Source of the DNA: Planctomycetota bacterium
Lineage (GTDB): Bacteria > Planctomycetota > UBA8742 > UBA2392
Direction of reading: 5' to 3'
Length of the DNA stretch: 64,000 bases
Assembly: GCA_019636215.1 (NCBI GenBank)
Contig: JAHBXZ010000008.1
Location: 1-64,000 of the forward strand
Below are positions 1 through 11,306 of the stretch, piece by piece; position 1 is the first letter of the stretch; every line of letters starts with the position of its first letter. The notes below the pieces were generated by a model that saw nothing but the letters and a program-made list of their open reading frames with translations, did not search any database and was not told where the DNA came from. Both the position numbers and the translations under genes were made by a program.

Positions 1-25
1 GACTGCGAAACTCGGAGGAGGCAAG

Positions 26-53
26 CGGGGAAGCCGAAAGGCTTCCCCGTTCT
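26..53. terminator. Intrinsic terminator hairpin
   Basis: A perfect 10-bp stem (CGGGGAAGCC / GGCTTCCCCG) with a GAAA tetraloop is followed on the plus strand by TTCT. It lies just after the stop of the minus-strand nucleosidase-like gene and after whatever gene enters from the left, so it could end transcription from either side. Confidence 0.7.
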
Positions 54-66
54 ATTCAAGCTGGCC

Positions 67-849
67 CTATGGTTTCAGATAGCCTTGCCGGATGATCTGC
101 GCCAACTGCTTGCCGTAGACGTTCACCAGCTTCCACAGGCCGTACAGCGTTGGCACGCACTTGATGGGGTGCAGGGCAATCCACTTGAACAGGCGGCCGT
201 AGTAGGGCCGGCCCGTGGTGTGGTTCAGCGCGCCGAAATCCGGAAGCGGCACGGTCGGCGTGTCCACACACACGCGCGCCGTGACCCACGGGATGCCGGC
301 TTCGGTGGCGGCCTGGGCGATGCCAAACGTTTCCATGTCTACGCCGATGGCATTGTTGGCCGCCGCGACGGCGGCCTTTTCTTCTTCGTGAAACAGCGGC
401 ACGTCGCCCACGCACACCAGCAGGCCGTCCAGCCACTTGCCGCCCACGGCTGTCAGGCCTTCGCGCAGTTGCGCCACGTGCGGTGCGCTGGCCGCGCCGC
501 CATCAAGCTTTGTCTTTGGCAATCGCTTTTCGGCCGCATCGGCCAGCATCAGGCTTTGTGCGTTGCACAGCCAATGGGTCATTTCCATGCCGTGCACAAT
601 CGCGCCGAATGTGCCGGCGCTGACAATCAGGCCGGGGTTGGTTTCGGCAATGCGCTTTCGCGTGCAGTCATAGCTGCGCTTGGTTCCCACGCCGGTGCAT
701 GAAATGAACGTCTCGGGCATGTCGCCGCCGGCGGGCGCGCGCCAGTGGTAGATCGATCCGTCAATGCGCGACGCGCCGATGCCCTTGGCCACGGGCAACA
801 ACTCGTCGGTGCCTTCAATCAAAACCAGCAGACTCTTGCCGTTTGCCAC
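67..849 (-). CDS. Nucleoside phosphorylase-superfamily protein (MTA/SAH nucleosidase-like)
   Basis: A 260-aa cytoplasmic protein of the purine nucleoside phosphorylase / MTA-SAH nucleosidase superfamily, whose members cleave or phosphorolyse the N-glycosidic bond of nucleosides. Family signatures are a Gly-rich GVG at residues 53-55, SAGTFGA at 77-83 and VDMET at 170-174, which corresponds to the ribose-binding Met-Glu motif. The start is set at GTG 849 because CCTCC at 854-858 (GGAGG on the coding strand) sits four bases upstream; the longer ATG frame to 894 lacks a ribosome site. Substrate cannot be assigned: methylthioadenosine, futalosine (MqnB-like) and hopanoid-associated (HpnG-like) activities all belong to this fold. 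It is divergent from the FecR-like gene, with 62 bp between starts. Confidence 0.75.
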   Translation of the reverse strand: MANGKSLLVLIEGTDELLPVAKGIGASRIDGSIYHWRAPAGGDMPETFISCTGVGTKRSYDCTRKRIAETNPGLIVSAGTFGAIVHGMEMTHWLCNAQSLMLADAAEKRLPKTKLDGGAASAPHVAQLREGLTAVGGKWLDGLLVCVGDVPLFHEEEKAAVAAANNAIGVDMETFGIAQAATEAGIPWVTARVCVDTPTVPLPDFGALNHTTGRPYYGRLFKWIALHPIKCVPTLYGLWKLVNVYGKQLAQIIRQGYLKP

Positions 850-911
850 GTTGCCTCCGGGGCGGGAATGTATCCCGGCGCGGCAGGGACGCAACTCGCT
901 ATCATGGGGGA

Positions 912-2354
912 ATGAACGAGGCTGACTTTCGTCGTCTGTGCGTGCTGGCCCTGGATGATCGACTGGACGATGCGTCCCGTCGCCAGTGGGAGTTGCTGAG
1001 GCTTTCCAACCCGGAGTTTGCGGCCCATTACGACGAACTTGCCATCGCGCGCCGCCGCCTTAGCAACAGGCTTTCGTCGGCACGAGTGGTGCCCGCGCAG
1101 GCCAGGCCTGAGGTTTCCAATCGCATGTTCTGGGTGCTTGCGCCCCTTGTCGGTGCGCTCAGCGCGCTGGCCGGCGGGCTGGGGATGGACAGCTGGGTGC
1201 GCCATGAGCGGGGGGCAAAGTCTCGGGCAGAACATCACATGGTTGCTGCCAATGACGCGTCCCGCGCGCCCGCAGCGGCCACGCCGGCCCCGCTGGAACC
1301 ACTTGTGCCGCCCTCCAACGGAACGGCGGTGCCTGCACTCTCCGACAGGCCGCCGACCAACCCCGAGAACCAGCAGCCCGCAAAGCCTGACGGCTCGGAG
1401 CCATGGTTCCGCCTTCTTCCGGCAACGGGTGCAGAAGTGCGGCTGTTGAGGCCGGGAACCACTGAGTATGCGGATGCCCCGGGCGGAGCCGACCTGTGGG
1501 GTGGGGCAGTCGTGCGGGTTACCCGTGGAGAGGCGGTGATCAGGGCCGACGAAGGACAGTTCCTGCTGTCTGGGCGCGGCGAGCTGGAAGTTCTGGGGCC
1601 GCGGCGCCTGCGGCTGCTGCGTGGCCGCCTGCTGGTTCGGGTGCTGGCCGAGGGCTTCGTGCTTGATTGCGACGAGACCAGCCTGCGCCTGTCCACGGGG
1701 GATTACCGTTGCACGAGCCAGCGCGGGCTTTCCGAGCTTGCCGTGCTTGCGGGGCGCGTGGAGGCATCTCGAGACTCCGCTCGCGCAACCGTGGGGCGCA
1801 ATACGCTGCTGGATCTGTCGCGCGATCTGCGCGAGACCGCCATCGTCGGAGATGCGCTGGTTGCCATGCGGGTCGATCTGGCTGCCATGGCCCATCGAAC
1901 ACTGTATTGGAACTTTGAAGACGGTCCCGGCGACTGCAACGAAGGTGCTGTCGTTGGCAGCGGCCTGGATGGCGGCAAGGCCCTGCGCCACGACCCTGCC
2001 CGCCCCGGTGTCGGCACCACCCGGTTTGAGCCTCTGTTTTCGGCCGTCCCGGGCCTGCGCCTGCGTGCCTGGGTGCTGACTGATGCTGCCAGTGTGGAGA
2101 TCACCGCCCGCGTGCACCTGCCTCATGGGCTGCGCCAGGTGGGTTTGCGCGTGCCACTGACGCCGGGTACGGGTTGGCAGATGATCGATGTTCCGCTGGC
2201 CGGCTTGGCGGGCGGGCCGAAGCGCCTGCAACCCGGCTGGATAGCAGGGGCCGGGTACAGCGGCCTGCAGTTCCATGTTCCTGCACAGGGCGACGCGCCC
2301 CTGACTCCGTTTGCCCTGACAATCGATGAGGTCGAGATTTACACCCTGCGGTGA
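912..2354 (+). CDS. FecR-like membrane protein with C-terminal beta-sandwich
   Basis: A 480-aa membrane protein. Residues 1-55 form a short acidic helical region like the anti-sigma-type head of planctomycete FecR proteins. A single TM segment lies at about 72-91, followed by a Pro/Ala-rich linker. Residues about 190-330 resemble a FecR domain (repeated short beta segments, GAVVRVTRGEAVI at its start), and about 340-480 resemble a carbohydrate-binding-like jelly roll. Family knowledge suggests a trans-envelope sensor or anti-sigma-like partner of an ECF sigma factor, but no sigma gene is visible here. ATG 912 follows GGGGG closely; an upstream in-frame ATG at 843 is less likely because it overlaps the divergent gene. 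Function is inferred only from domain likeness. Confidence 0.7.
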   Translation: MNEADFRRLCVLALDDRLDDASRRQWELLRLSNPEFAAHYDELAIARRRLSNRLSSARVVPAQARPEVSNRMFWVLAPLVGALSALAGGLGMDSWVRHERGAKSRAEHHMVAANDASRAPAAATPAPLEPLVPPSNGTAVPALSDRPPTNPENQQPAKPDGSEPWFRLLPATGAEVRLLRPGTTEYADAPGGADLWGGAVVRVTRGEAVIRADEGQFLLSGRGELEVLGPRRLRLLRGRLLVRVLAEGFVLDCDETSLRLSTGDYRCTSQRGLSELAVLAGRVEASRDSARATVGRNTLLDLSRDLRETAIVGDALVAMRVDLAAMAHRTLYWNFEDGPGDCNEGAVVGSGLDGGKALRHDPARPGVGTTRFEPLFSAVPGLRLRAWVLTDAASVEITARVHLPHGLRQVGLRVPLTPGTGWQMIDVPLAGLAGGPKRLQPGWIAGAGYSGLQFHVPAQGDAPLTPFALTIDEVEIYTLR

Positions 2355-2435
2355 ACTTGTGGGGAATCTGGCCGTTTCCATGGCTGACACTCTGGATCGC
2401 CTGGCCTGAACGTGGCCAGGCTGGAGTCTTGGGTC

Positions 2436-3989
2436 ATGGGCGGGCGATCATCCCTACGTGTGGTTGCCTTGATCAAGCGTGGCGGTCCCGCGGCGTGGCT
2501 TCTCGTTCTGCTGGCAATGGGCGGGCTGTCGTCGATGCTGGTCTTGCAGGACGCGCCACAAGGTCTGCGGGTGCCGCATGCGGATCCTTCGCCGGGACAC
2601 TATCCCGATGTTGATCGTCAGCCCGCTTCGCGCCCAGAGGGTGCAGCTGAGGTCGATCGGCCGAGGCTGACAGCCACCGGTTTCCCGGGCGCAGGCATGC
2701 CCGCACTTGCGACGCCTGCGGGTAGACGACCAGACCACACGCGGTTCCCGCGTGCGCTGCACAACGACCCCTTCTTCACTCAGTATGCAACTCATTCTGA
2801 GGAGAAGTGGTCGGACGGAACTATTGCTGCCTTCGATGCAGGCGAAGCAGTTGCCGTCGAGGGCACAGGCCGGCCATGCCACGAAAGGCCTGAACCCGCC
2901 ACGCTTGCGTGGCTGCGCCAGCACCAGAACTCGGCGGGATACTGGTGCCCGCGTGACTATCGCCAGGACAGCACGCGCAATGGTGCCGCGTTTGCAGGCA
3001 ATCTCGCGGTGGGCGGCAAGGTCTTGGCTGAAGCCGGCTCCGATTCTGCGCGCGTCGAGGCCACCGCCCAGGCACTGCTGACCTTTGCTAGCTCGGGTTA
3101 CGACCACAAGGAAGGTGATTACAAACAGACCTGCCGCATGGCGATCCTGTGGCTGCGTTCGCAGTTAGTCCCCAGCGGTTGTGTCGGCACCGCCCCACGG
3201 CCACGCGTACGCGAACAGGCCTTTGCGGCCGCAGCCATGAGCGAAATGTATGGGCTCAGCGGCGACATTGCGCTGAAGCCTATAGCTGAAAGCATGCTCG
3301 AGTACCTGCTGTGGATGCGCCGCCCGGGCAGTGGTTGGGGCGAATCCATTTCGGGCGAGCCCAACGTGCTGGACACCACACTTGCCATCTTCGCGATCAA
3401 GACTGCGCGCATGGCTGGCCTGGAGCCCGCAAGTGAAGAGGCCTACCGCGAAGCCACAGAGTTTCTTTCAAGCATGGTCGTCGAGGAAGGTGACGGCCGG
3501 TGCCACGTACGATTCAACCGCTTCCTGCGCGCCCCTGTCGGCCCGGACGGCGTTGGGCTGAAACACGGCCTGCCGGTGTGTGAGGCCGCCTGGGTAGTTT
3601 CCATGCTGTTCACCGGCCAGGCCGACTTGAACTCTCCACAACTCAAAGCACTGGCCGCTGTTCTGTGTGCCGAGGAAAACAAGCCTCGTTGGGAGGCCGG
3701 AAGGATTGACTATCTGTACTGGTGGCTGGCGACCAGCGCCCTTTTTCAGGTGGGCGGCAAGAACTGGAGTTTGTGGGAAGGCGAAGTGTCCAAGCTGCTG
3801 CTGAACCGACAGCGCGGCTACACCGAAGATGAAAAGCGGATGGAAGCATCGCGCGAGACTCTTGACGAGTATGGCAGTTGGGACCCTGTAGTCGCGTCGT
3901 GCGCCGAGACTGGTCGCGTTGGGTCAACAGCGCTGGCGGGTCTGACGTTGCAGATCTACTTCCGCTACCTACGGCTCAAGGACGACTGA
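2436..3989 (+). CDS. Membrane-anchored alpha-toroid (prenyltransferase/squalene-oxidase-like) protein
   Basis: A 517-aa protein with an N-terminal signal anchor at about residues 18-37, a low-complexity linker, then a helical region (about 150-510) with repeated helix pairs and conserved Trp/Tyr. It resembles the terpenoid cyclase/prenyltransferase alpha-alpha toroid seen in many secreted planctomycete proteins. No cyclase DxDD motif is seen, so enzymatic cyclisation is not claimed. ATG 2436 is preceded by GGAG nine bases upstream; a GTG at 2412 is an alternative. It lies 81 bp after the FecR-like gene on the same strand, so the two may be co-transcribed. A second toroid protein with a PDZ domain begins at the right edge of the window. 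Confidence 0.65.
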   Translation: MGGRSSLRVVALIKRGGPAAWLLVLLAMGGLSSMLVLQDAPQGLRVPHADPSPGHYPDVDRQPASRPEGAAEVDRPRLTATGFPGAGMPALATPAGRRPDHTRFPRALHNDPFFTQYATHSEEKWSDGTIAAFDAGEAVAVEGTGRPCHERPEPATLAWLRQHQNSAGYWCPRDYRQDSTRNGAAFAGNLAVGGKVLAEAGSDSARVEATAQALLTFASSGYDHKEGDYKQTCRMAILWLRSQLVPSGCVGTAPRPRVREQAFAAAAMSEMYGLSGDIALKPIAESMLEYLLWMRRPGSGWGESISGEPNVLDTTLAIFAIKTARMAGLEPASEEAYREATEFLSSMVVEEGDGRCHVRFNRFLRAPVGPDGVGLKHGLPVCEAAWVVSMLFTGQADLNSPQLKALAAVLCAEENKPRWEAGRIDYLYWWLATSALFQVGGKNWSLWEGEVSKLLLNRQRGYTEDEKRMEASRETLDEYGSWDPVVASCAETGRVGSTALAGLTLQIYFRYLRLKDD

Positions 3990-4030
3990 CAAGGCAGGCG
4001 CGAGGGGGTGCGCGCCTGCCTTGTGTGTTT
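3990..4030. terminator. Bidirectional terminator between convergent genes
   Basis: A perfect 13-bp stem (3990-4002 with 4011-4023, CAAGGCAGGCGCG and its complement) has an 8-nt loop and is followed by TGTGTTT. It starts right after the toroid gene stop and ends at the hsp20 stop, so it probably serves both. Confidence 0.8.
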
Positions 4031-4462
4031 CTAGCGCACAGCAATCTGGCGCGGCTGGTTGGCCTTGCTGGGCTGCACTTTCACGGTCAGCACGCCGTCC
4101 TTGAGCTCAGCCTGCACGCCGTCTTCGGCGGGGTTGCCGGGCAGGGCAATGCGGCGGCTTACGGCGCCCCAGCGGCGTTCCTTGCGGTAGAACTTCTCGT
4201 CGCGGGTTTCGGTCTCTTCTTTACTTTCTGCGCGAATGTCGAGAATGCCCTGGTGAACGCTGATCTTCACGTCCTCTTTCTTGAAGCCGGGCAGACTGGC
4301 GCGAACGATGGTCTCGCCTTCTTTGCCTTCGCTGATGTCGACAGCCAGCGCGCCTTCTTCAAGAGTGGGCGCTATCTGGAATCCGGCGTCATCAAAGAAG
4401 CTGCGCAGCAGGTTGCGCATCCCGCCCATATCGAAAGGGTCCCGCAGTTTCATCTGGCTCAT
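4031..4462 (-). CDS. Small heat shock protein, Hsp20/alpha-crystallin family
   Basis: A 143-aa ATP-independent holdase chaperone that binds unfolding proteins in the cytoplasm. The alpha-crystallin domain covers about residues 40-130. It has the family signature AELKDGVLTVKV near the end of the domain and a C-terminal I-A-V of the I-x-I/V type used for oligomer contacts. GGAG lies upstream of ATG 4462. The gene is monocistronic between two hairpins. A good match to a -24/-12 (sigma-54) promoter lies about 50 bases upstream; no CIRCE element (TTAGCACTC-N9-GAGTGCTAA) was found. Confidence 0.93.
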   Translation of the reverse strand: MSQMKLRDPFDMGGMRNLLRSFFDDAGFQIAPTLEEGALAVDISEGKEGETIVRASLPGFKKEDVKISVHQGILDIRAESKEETETRDEKFYRKERRWGAVSRRIALPGNPAEDGVQAELKDGVLTVKVQPSKANQPRQIAVR

Positions 4463-4508
4463 TGTCGTCTCCTGGTTTGGGGTCCAGTTTCAGTTGCTGC
4501 CCGACAAA

Positions 4509-4525
4509 TGCACTCTGCGTGCCAA
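4509..4525 (-). promoter_or_regulatory. Candidate sigma-54 (-24/-12) promoter of hsp20
   Basis: Read on the minus strand the site is TTGGCACGCAGAGTGCA. It has GG and GC dinucleotides exactly 10 bases apart and 15 of 17 matches to YTGGCACGrNNNTTGCW. The GC element is about 48 bases before the hsp20 start, giving a leader of roughly 35 nt. No activator binding site was identified. Confidence 0.5.
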
Positions 4526-4633
4526 ACATCAGCATTGCCCCAAGTGGCTTTCAATTGTGGTTTTGCGAATGATGCAAGCCGGACAGAACAGGTCGAGGTT
4601 GCCGCAAATGCAGGCCAGTCTGCCATTTTGACG

Positions 4634-4665
4634 CAAACTGCCCGCCGAATCCGGCGGGCAGTTTG
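4634..4665 (-). terminator. Terminator-like hairpin after the DinB-like gene
   Basis: A perfect 14-bp stem (4634-4647 with 4652-4665) with an AATC loop lies 27 bases past the DinB-like stop. The arms end in CAAAC/GTTTG but no long U tract follows, so efficiency is uncertain. Confidence 0.6.
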
Positions 4666-4691
4666 TCCAAGACGCGTTCAAGGCCGGTGGA

Positions 4692-5225
4692 CTAGGCCCC
4701 GGCGTACAGAGTCATGGTGTTGACGTCCTTGCCCTGCAGCTTCAGGTAGTAAAACAACTGGCCCTTGTGCTGGCCCAGGTGGCCGATCATGTGGCTGATC
4801 TGCTGGAACAGGGTCATCGGCGGGCCGCCCCAGGGGGCACTCAGGTTCTTGCCCAGCAGGTTGTTCTCGCCTGCTTCGGTGATGAACTTCAGGGCGACAA
4901 TCTTGTCTTCGGCCAGCATTTTGCGGCAATCGTCCACGGACTTCACGCTGGGCAGCTTTTCGGCCGGGGGCATCATGGCCTCAGGCGGCAGGTCTTCAAA
5001 CTTCTGGCCCGGCGGCATCCCCCAATCGCCGCTGACAAAGCCCTTCACGCACATGCCGCAGGCGTTGGTCAGGTGATGAAGGACCTGGCCGGTGGTCATC
5101 CAGTTTTTGCCCGTGGCGGGTTTCCAGTCCAGTTTGTCGTTGTCCACATGCTTCAGCAGGCCTTCCGTGGCGTGGTACATGCCCTCTACTTCCTGCTTCA
5201 GCAGGTCGGTCAGGGTGATCGTCAT
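4692..5225 (-). CDS. DinB family protein
   Basis: A 177-aa four-helix-bundle protein of the DinB/YfiT type, a family of putative metal-dependent hydrolases or thiol S-transferases. The family pattern shows in GQVLHHLTNACG in the middle and in HMIGHLGQHKGQLFYYL near the end, where the His residues would form the metal triad. ATG 5225 is chosen because GGAG sits six bases upstream and the domain starts there; the open frame upstream to 5291 is not needed. It is a single gene ended by a strong hairpin. Substrate unknown. Confidence 0.8.
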   Translation of the reverse strand: MTITLTDLLKQEVEGMYHATEGLLKHVDNDKLDWKPATGKNWMTTGQVLHHLTNACGMCVKGFVSGDWGMPPGQKFEDLPPEAMMPPAEKLPSVKSVDDCRKMLAEDKIVALKFITEAGENNLLGKNLSAPWGGPPMTLFQQISHMIGHLGQHKGQLFYYLKLQGKDVNTMTLYAGA

Positions 5226-5329
5226 TGCATTCTCCGGTGAGTTGGACCAGCCATGGTAGTTCGCCATCGAACCATTTGCCACGCCGGTCACGCATGCACC
5301 ATACTTAGGGTCGCGACATCAAAACCGCA

Positions 5330-6124
5330 TCAAGGCCGGGGTTGGCTGTAGGGCTGTGCGCGCTTGGTGGGGCCTGCGCCCATGCGGCTGACGGCGGCGT
5401 CAAACAGCCAGCGCGGAACGCGCTGGCCGAACCACACCAGCGCGGCCAGCCGTTTAGGAAAGTTGTAGACGCGGCGCTTGCGGGCAATGGCCCGCAGCAT
5501 GCGGCGCGCGGCATCCTCGGCTTCCAGCAGAAACGGCATATCGAAGTCGTTCTTGTCGGTCATCGGCGTGCGTACAAAGCCCGGGCACAGGCAGGTCACG
5601 GCAATGCCGGTGCCGTGAAGCTGCACGCGCAGACCCTCCAGGAAAATGCGCTGGGCGGCCTTGCTGGCGGCATAGCCGCCATCCAGCGGCAGGCCTTGAT
5701 AACTGGCCATGCTGGCCATGCCGACCAGGTGCCCGTGTTTGCGCTGCTGCATGAGTGGCAGCACGGCATAAAGTGCGTGAACCATGCCCTGTACGTTGGT
5801 GCGCAGAATCTGCTCGGGCACACTGGGGTCCCAGGGGCCGGGGGCCAGCTTCTGGCCGATGCCCGCATTGGCGACCATGCAGTCAATCGGCCCCAATTCG
5901 GCTTCGGCGCGGGCCACAGCGGCCTGCACCTGCGCGAAGTCGTCCACGTTACAGGGCAGTGCCAGGGCGTTTGCGCCAAGTTCAGCGGCCAGCGTGGAAA
6001 GCCTTTCGGCGTTGCGCGCCATCAGCGCGACCTTGCAGCCTTGACGTGTCAACTGCCGGGCCATTTCCGCGCCCAGGCCGGTGCTGGCGCCGGTAATGGC
6101 GACCACCTTGTACGGAAACGCCAT
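5330..6124 (-). CDS. Short-chain dehydrogenase/reductase (SDR)
   Basis: A 264-aa NAD(P)-dependent oxidoreductase of the classical SDR family. Seen directly: Rossmann motif TGASTGLG at 11-18, NAGIG at 86-90, catalytic Ser138 and the YxxxK motif Tyr151/Lys155, then PGFVRTPM. The C-terminal 50 residues are basic and hydrophobic, as in SDRs that associate with membranes. The start at 6124 lies two bases after the stop of the upstream hydrolase gene, with GGAG inside that gene, so the two are translated from one message. The substrate cannot be read from sequence. Confidence 0.87.
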   Translation of the reverse strand: MAFPYKVVAITGASTGLGAEMARQLTRQGCKVALMARNAERLSTLAAELGANALALPCNVDDFAQVQAAVARAEAELGPIDCMVANAGIGQKLAPGPWDPSVPEQILRTNVQGMVHALYAVLPLMQQRKHGHLVGMASMASYQGLPLDGGYAASKAAQRIFLEGLRVQLHGTGIAVTCLCPGFVRTPMTDKNDFDMPFLLEAEDAARRMLRAIARKRRVYNFPKRLAALVWFGQRVPRWLFDAAVSRMGAGPTKRAQPYSQPRP

Positions 6125-6126
6125 GC

Positions 6127-7215
6127 TTACTCCGCCGCCACGCCCTTGAGCCAACCGGTAAGGTCCTTGATCACGCGTGGGTCAACGTCGCGCTTTTCAA
6201 AGTACAGCTTCATCTCGGACTTGCGGCCGCCGCAGGGCTTGAACAGGTGGTCAAGGTCGGCATAGACCTTCAGGGTGGCCGCTTTGCACGGGCCGGCCAT
6301 CAGGTTTCTGATGATCTGGCGCGCGTCTTTGTCGGGCTTGACCTGGAAGTCGGCCTCGCCTTGAAGCACAAGCACCGGGCATGTCAGCTTTGCGTGAATG
6401 GCGGGTACGTCTTTCAAGAAGTGCTCGCGCCACCACTTCTTGATCGGCACAACCTGTTTCCAGTTGGCCTTGAGCTGCGCCGCTGCCAGCGGCCCAAGGA
6501 TGTTGAAGTCAGGCTCGCGTCCTTCCTTCACCGCATCCTGGAACTCCTTCTGGACTTTGAGGGTCTGGTCCTGCGCGGCCTTGGGCTGTTTGGCAATGGA
6601 ATCCTGCACCTGCTCAAAGGTCACGTCGTACAGGTTTCGCCCCATCGCGGCAAGGCAGACAACGCCCGCCACGCTGGAGTCCTCGCTGGCCAGGATTGGC
6701 GCTGTCAGTCCGCCTTCGCTGTGGCCGACGATGAAGATCTTCTTCTTGTTCACTTCGGCTCGGCCCTGCAGGTACTTCAGGCCGTGGCGGGCGTCGCTGA
6801 CAAGGTCGTCATAGCCCAGGTCTTCGGGCTTGGTGCCGGGGGCGCCCAGCGGGGTCTTGCCAAGGCCGCGATCATCGGTGCGCAGCACGACAAACCCGGC
6901 GTTGGCAATGGCATCGAGTATCTGCCAGGTGCCAAGGTCTAACGCGCCTTGGAAGCCGTGGCGGTCCTGGCTGCCCGAGCCGCTGATGTACAGCACCGCG
7001 GGCCAGCCGGCCTCGGGTTTGTCGCCCTTGGGAATGTTGAGTGTGCCGGCGATTGCCCATGCTTTGTCAGGCGCGTCGGCGGTCACATTGATGTTGACGT
7101 CTTCTTCGGTGAATGCGGCGTTGTCCGGCAGTTTATAGGGCGCGGGCACTTCCTGGGCGTTGCTGGCGATTGCCAGGCCCAGCAGCAGGCTAAACGCAAT
7201 GGCGAGTCGGCTCAT
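6127..7215 (-). CDS. Exported alpha/beta hydrolase
   Basis: A 362-aa serine hydrolase with a cleavable signal peptide (hydrophobic 5-18, SNA/QE cut site near 20). The nucleophile elbow GHSEGG is at 164-169 with Ser166. The acid is probably the Asp of LQGEADF and the base the His of DLDHLF near the C-terminus. It resembles the extracytoplasmic dienelactone-hydrolase/peptidase-like esterases. GGAG precedes ATG 7215. It is the first gene of a two-gene unit with the SDR, only 2 bp apart, suggesting linked steps on one substrate, but none is evident. Confidence 0.85.
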   Translation of the reverse strand: MSRLAIAFSLLLGLAIASNAQEVPAPYKLPDNAAFTEEDVNINVTADAPDKAWAIAGTLNIPKGDKPEAGWPAVLYISGSGSQDRHGFQGALDLGTWQILDAIANAGFVVLRTDDRGLGKTPLGAPGTKPEDLGYDDLVSDARHGLKYLQGRAEVNKKKIFIVGHSEGGLTAPILASEDSSVAGVVCLAAMGRNLYDVTFEQVQDSIAKQPKAAQDQTLKVQKEFQDAVKEGREPDFNILGPLAAAQLKANWKQVVPIKKWWREHFLKDVPAIHAKLTCPVLVLQGEADFQVKPDKDARQIIRNLMAGPCKAATLKVYADLDHLFKPCGGRKSEMKLYFEKRDVDPRVIKDLTGWLKGVAAE

Positions 7216-7323
7216 GGGCGTCTCCGTTTCGGGCGCGCCATTGTGCCGGAACAGCGCGAACTAATACAGGCGCGGCCCGGGCGGGATTGGACGTCGTCGG
7301 CGCAGGACACTTTGAGTGCCGGG

Positions 7324-10716
<3,393 letters not shown>

Positions 10717-10796
10717 GGATAGCCGGCAGTATACCACGAGGTGCCGGTGGGGTGACGAACACTTGCGCCTACCGGCGCAGGAGTCAGACTCAAGCC

Positions 10797-11210
10797 ATGG
10801 CTACATCACCCAAAGTCAAGGCATTCTTGATCTGCGACCAGATCATTCACAGCCGCGACATGAAGTACAGCATCATCGGCGTCTTTAAACGAATCCATTC
10901 GCCCAAGTTCCCGGTGTTCCACGCACGATTCGGCGTGTACATGATGATCGGCGAAATGAACGGCAAGTACGACCTCTCCATCGAGTTCATCGACAACGCG
11001 GAGCCCCAGCCGCTTGGCACAGCACAGTTGCGAGGCATTGAACACTTCAAGCCGCTTGAAGACTTTGAGACGGGCATCAATCTGCCTGGCCTTCAGTTTG
11101 CGCGTGAGGGCATTGTCGAAGTGCACCTGAAGATCAACGGCGAGCTGGTACATGTGGACACCCTGCAGGCTCTGAAAGTGGACGCCCCGCCACGGCCGCC
11201 GGAAGCCTGA
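10797..11210 (+). CDS. DUF6941-like conserved protein
   Basis: A 137-aa protein resembling DUF6941 proteins common in planctomycetes: CDQII near the N-terminus, then IIGVFKRIHSPKFPVFHARF, a beta-rich core, and GELVHVDTLQALKV at the end. No function is known for the family. The ATG follows a weak GGAG 15 bases upstream. It is divergent from the kinase gene across an 80-bp gap. Assignment rests on recalled pattern only. Confidence 0.6.
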   Translation: MATSPKVKAFLICDQIIHSRDMKYSIIGVFKRIHSPKFPVFHARFGVYMMIGEMNGKYDLSIEFIDNAEPQPLGTAQLRGIEHFKPLEDFETGINLPGLQFAREGIVEVHLKINGELVHVDTLQALKVDAPPRPPEA

Positions 11211-11231
11211 ATCGCCTTGCGCGGGTTTGTT

Positions 11232-11261
11232 TTGACTTTCCAGCCGGCGACAGCGTAGACT
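11232..11261 (+). promoter_or_regulatory. Candidate sigma-70 promoter for the DUF1800/DUF1501 pair
   Basis: TTGACT at 11232-11237 and TAGACT at 11256-11261 are separated by 18 bases. They lie 45 bases before the DUF1800 start, a plausible leader length. Confidence 0.45.
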
Positions 11262-11306
11262 CGCGCAATCAAGTCTGGGCGAAGTACCATTCAGTGAGGC
11301 GGACCC

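Noticed and set aside
819..2390. A 523-aa open frame antisense to the FecR-like gene
   Set aside because: It has no domain, signal or ribosome site, and the plus-strand gene has clear domain structure.
4463..4691. CIRCE or sigma-32 control of hsp20
   Set aside because: No TTAGCACTC inverted repeat and no CTTGAAA/CCCCAT pair at suitable spacing.
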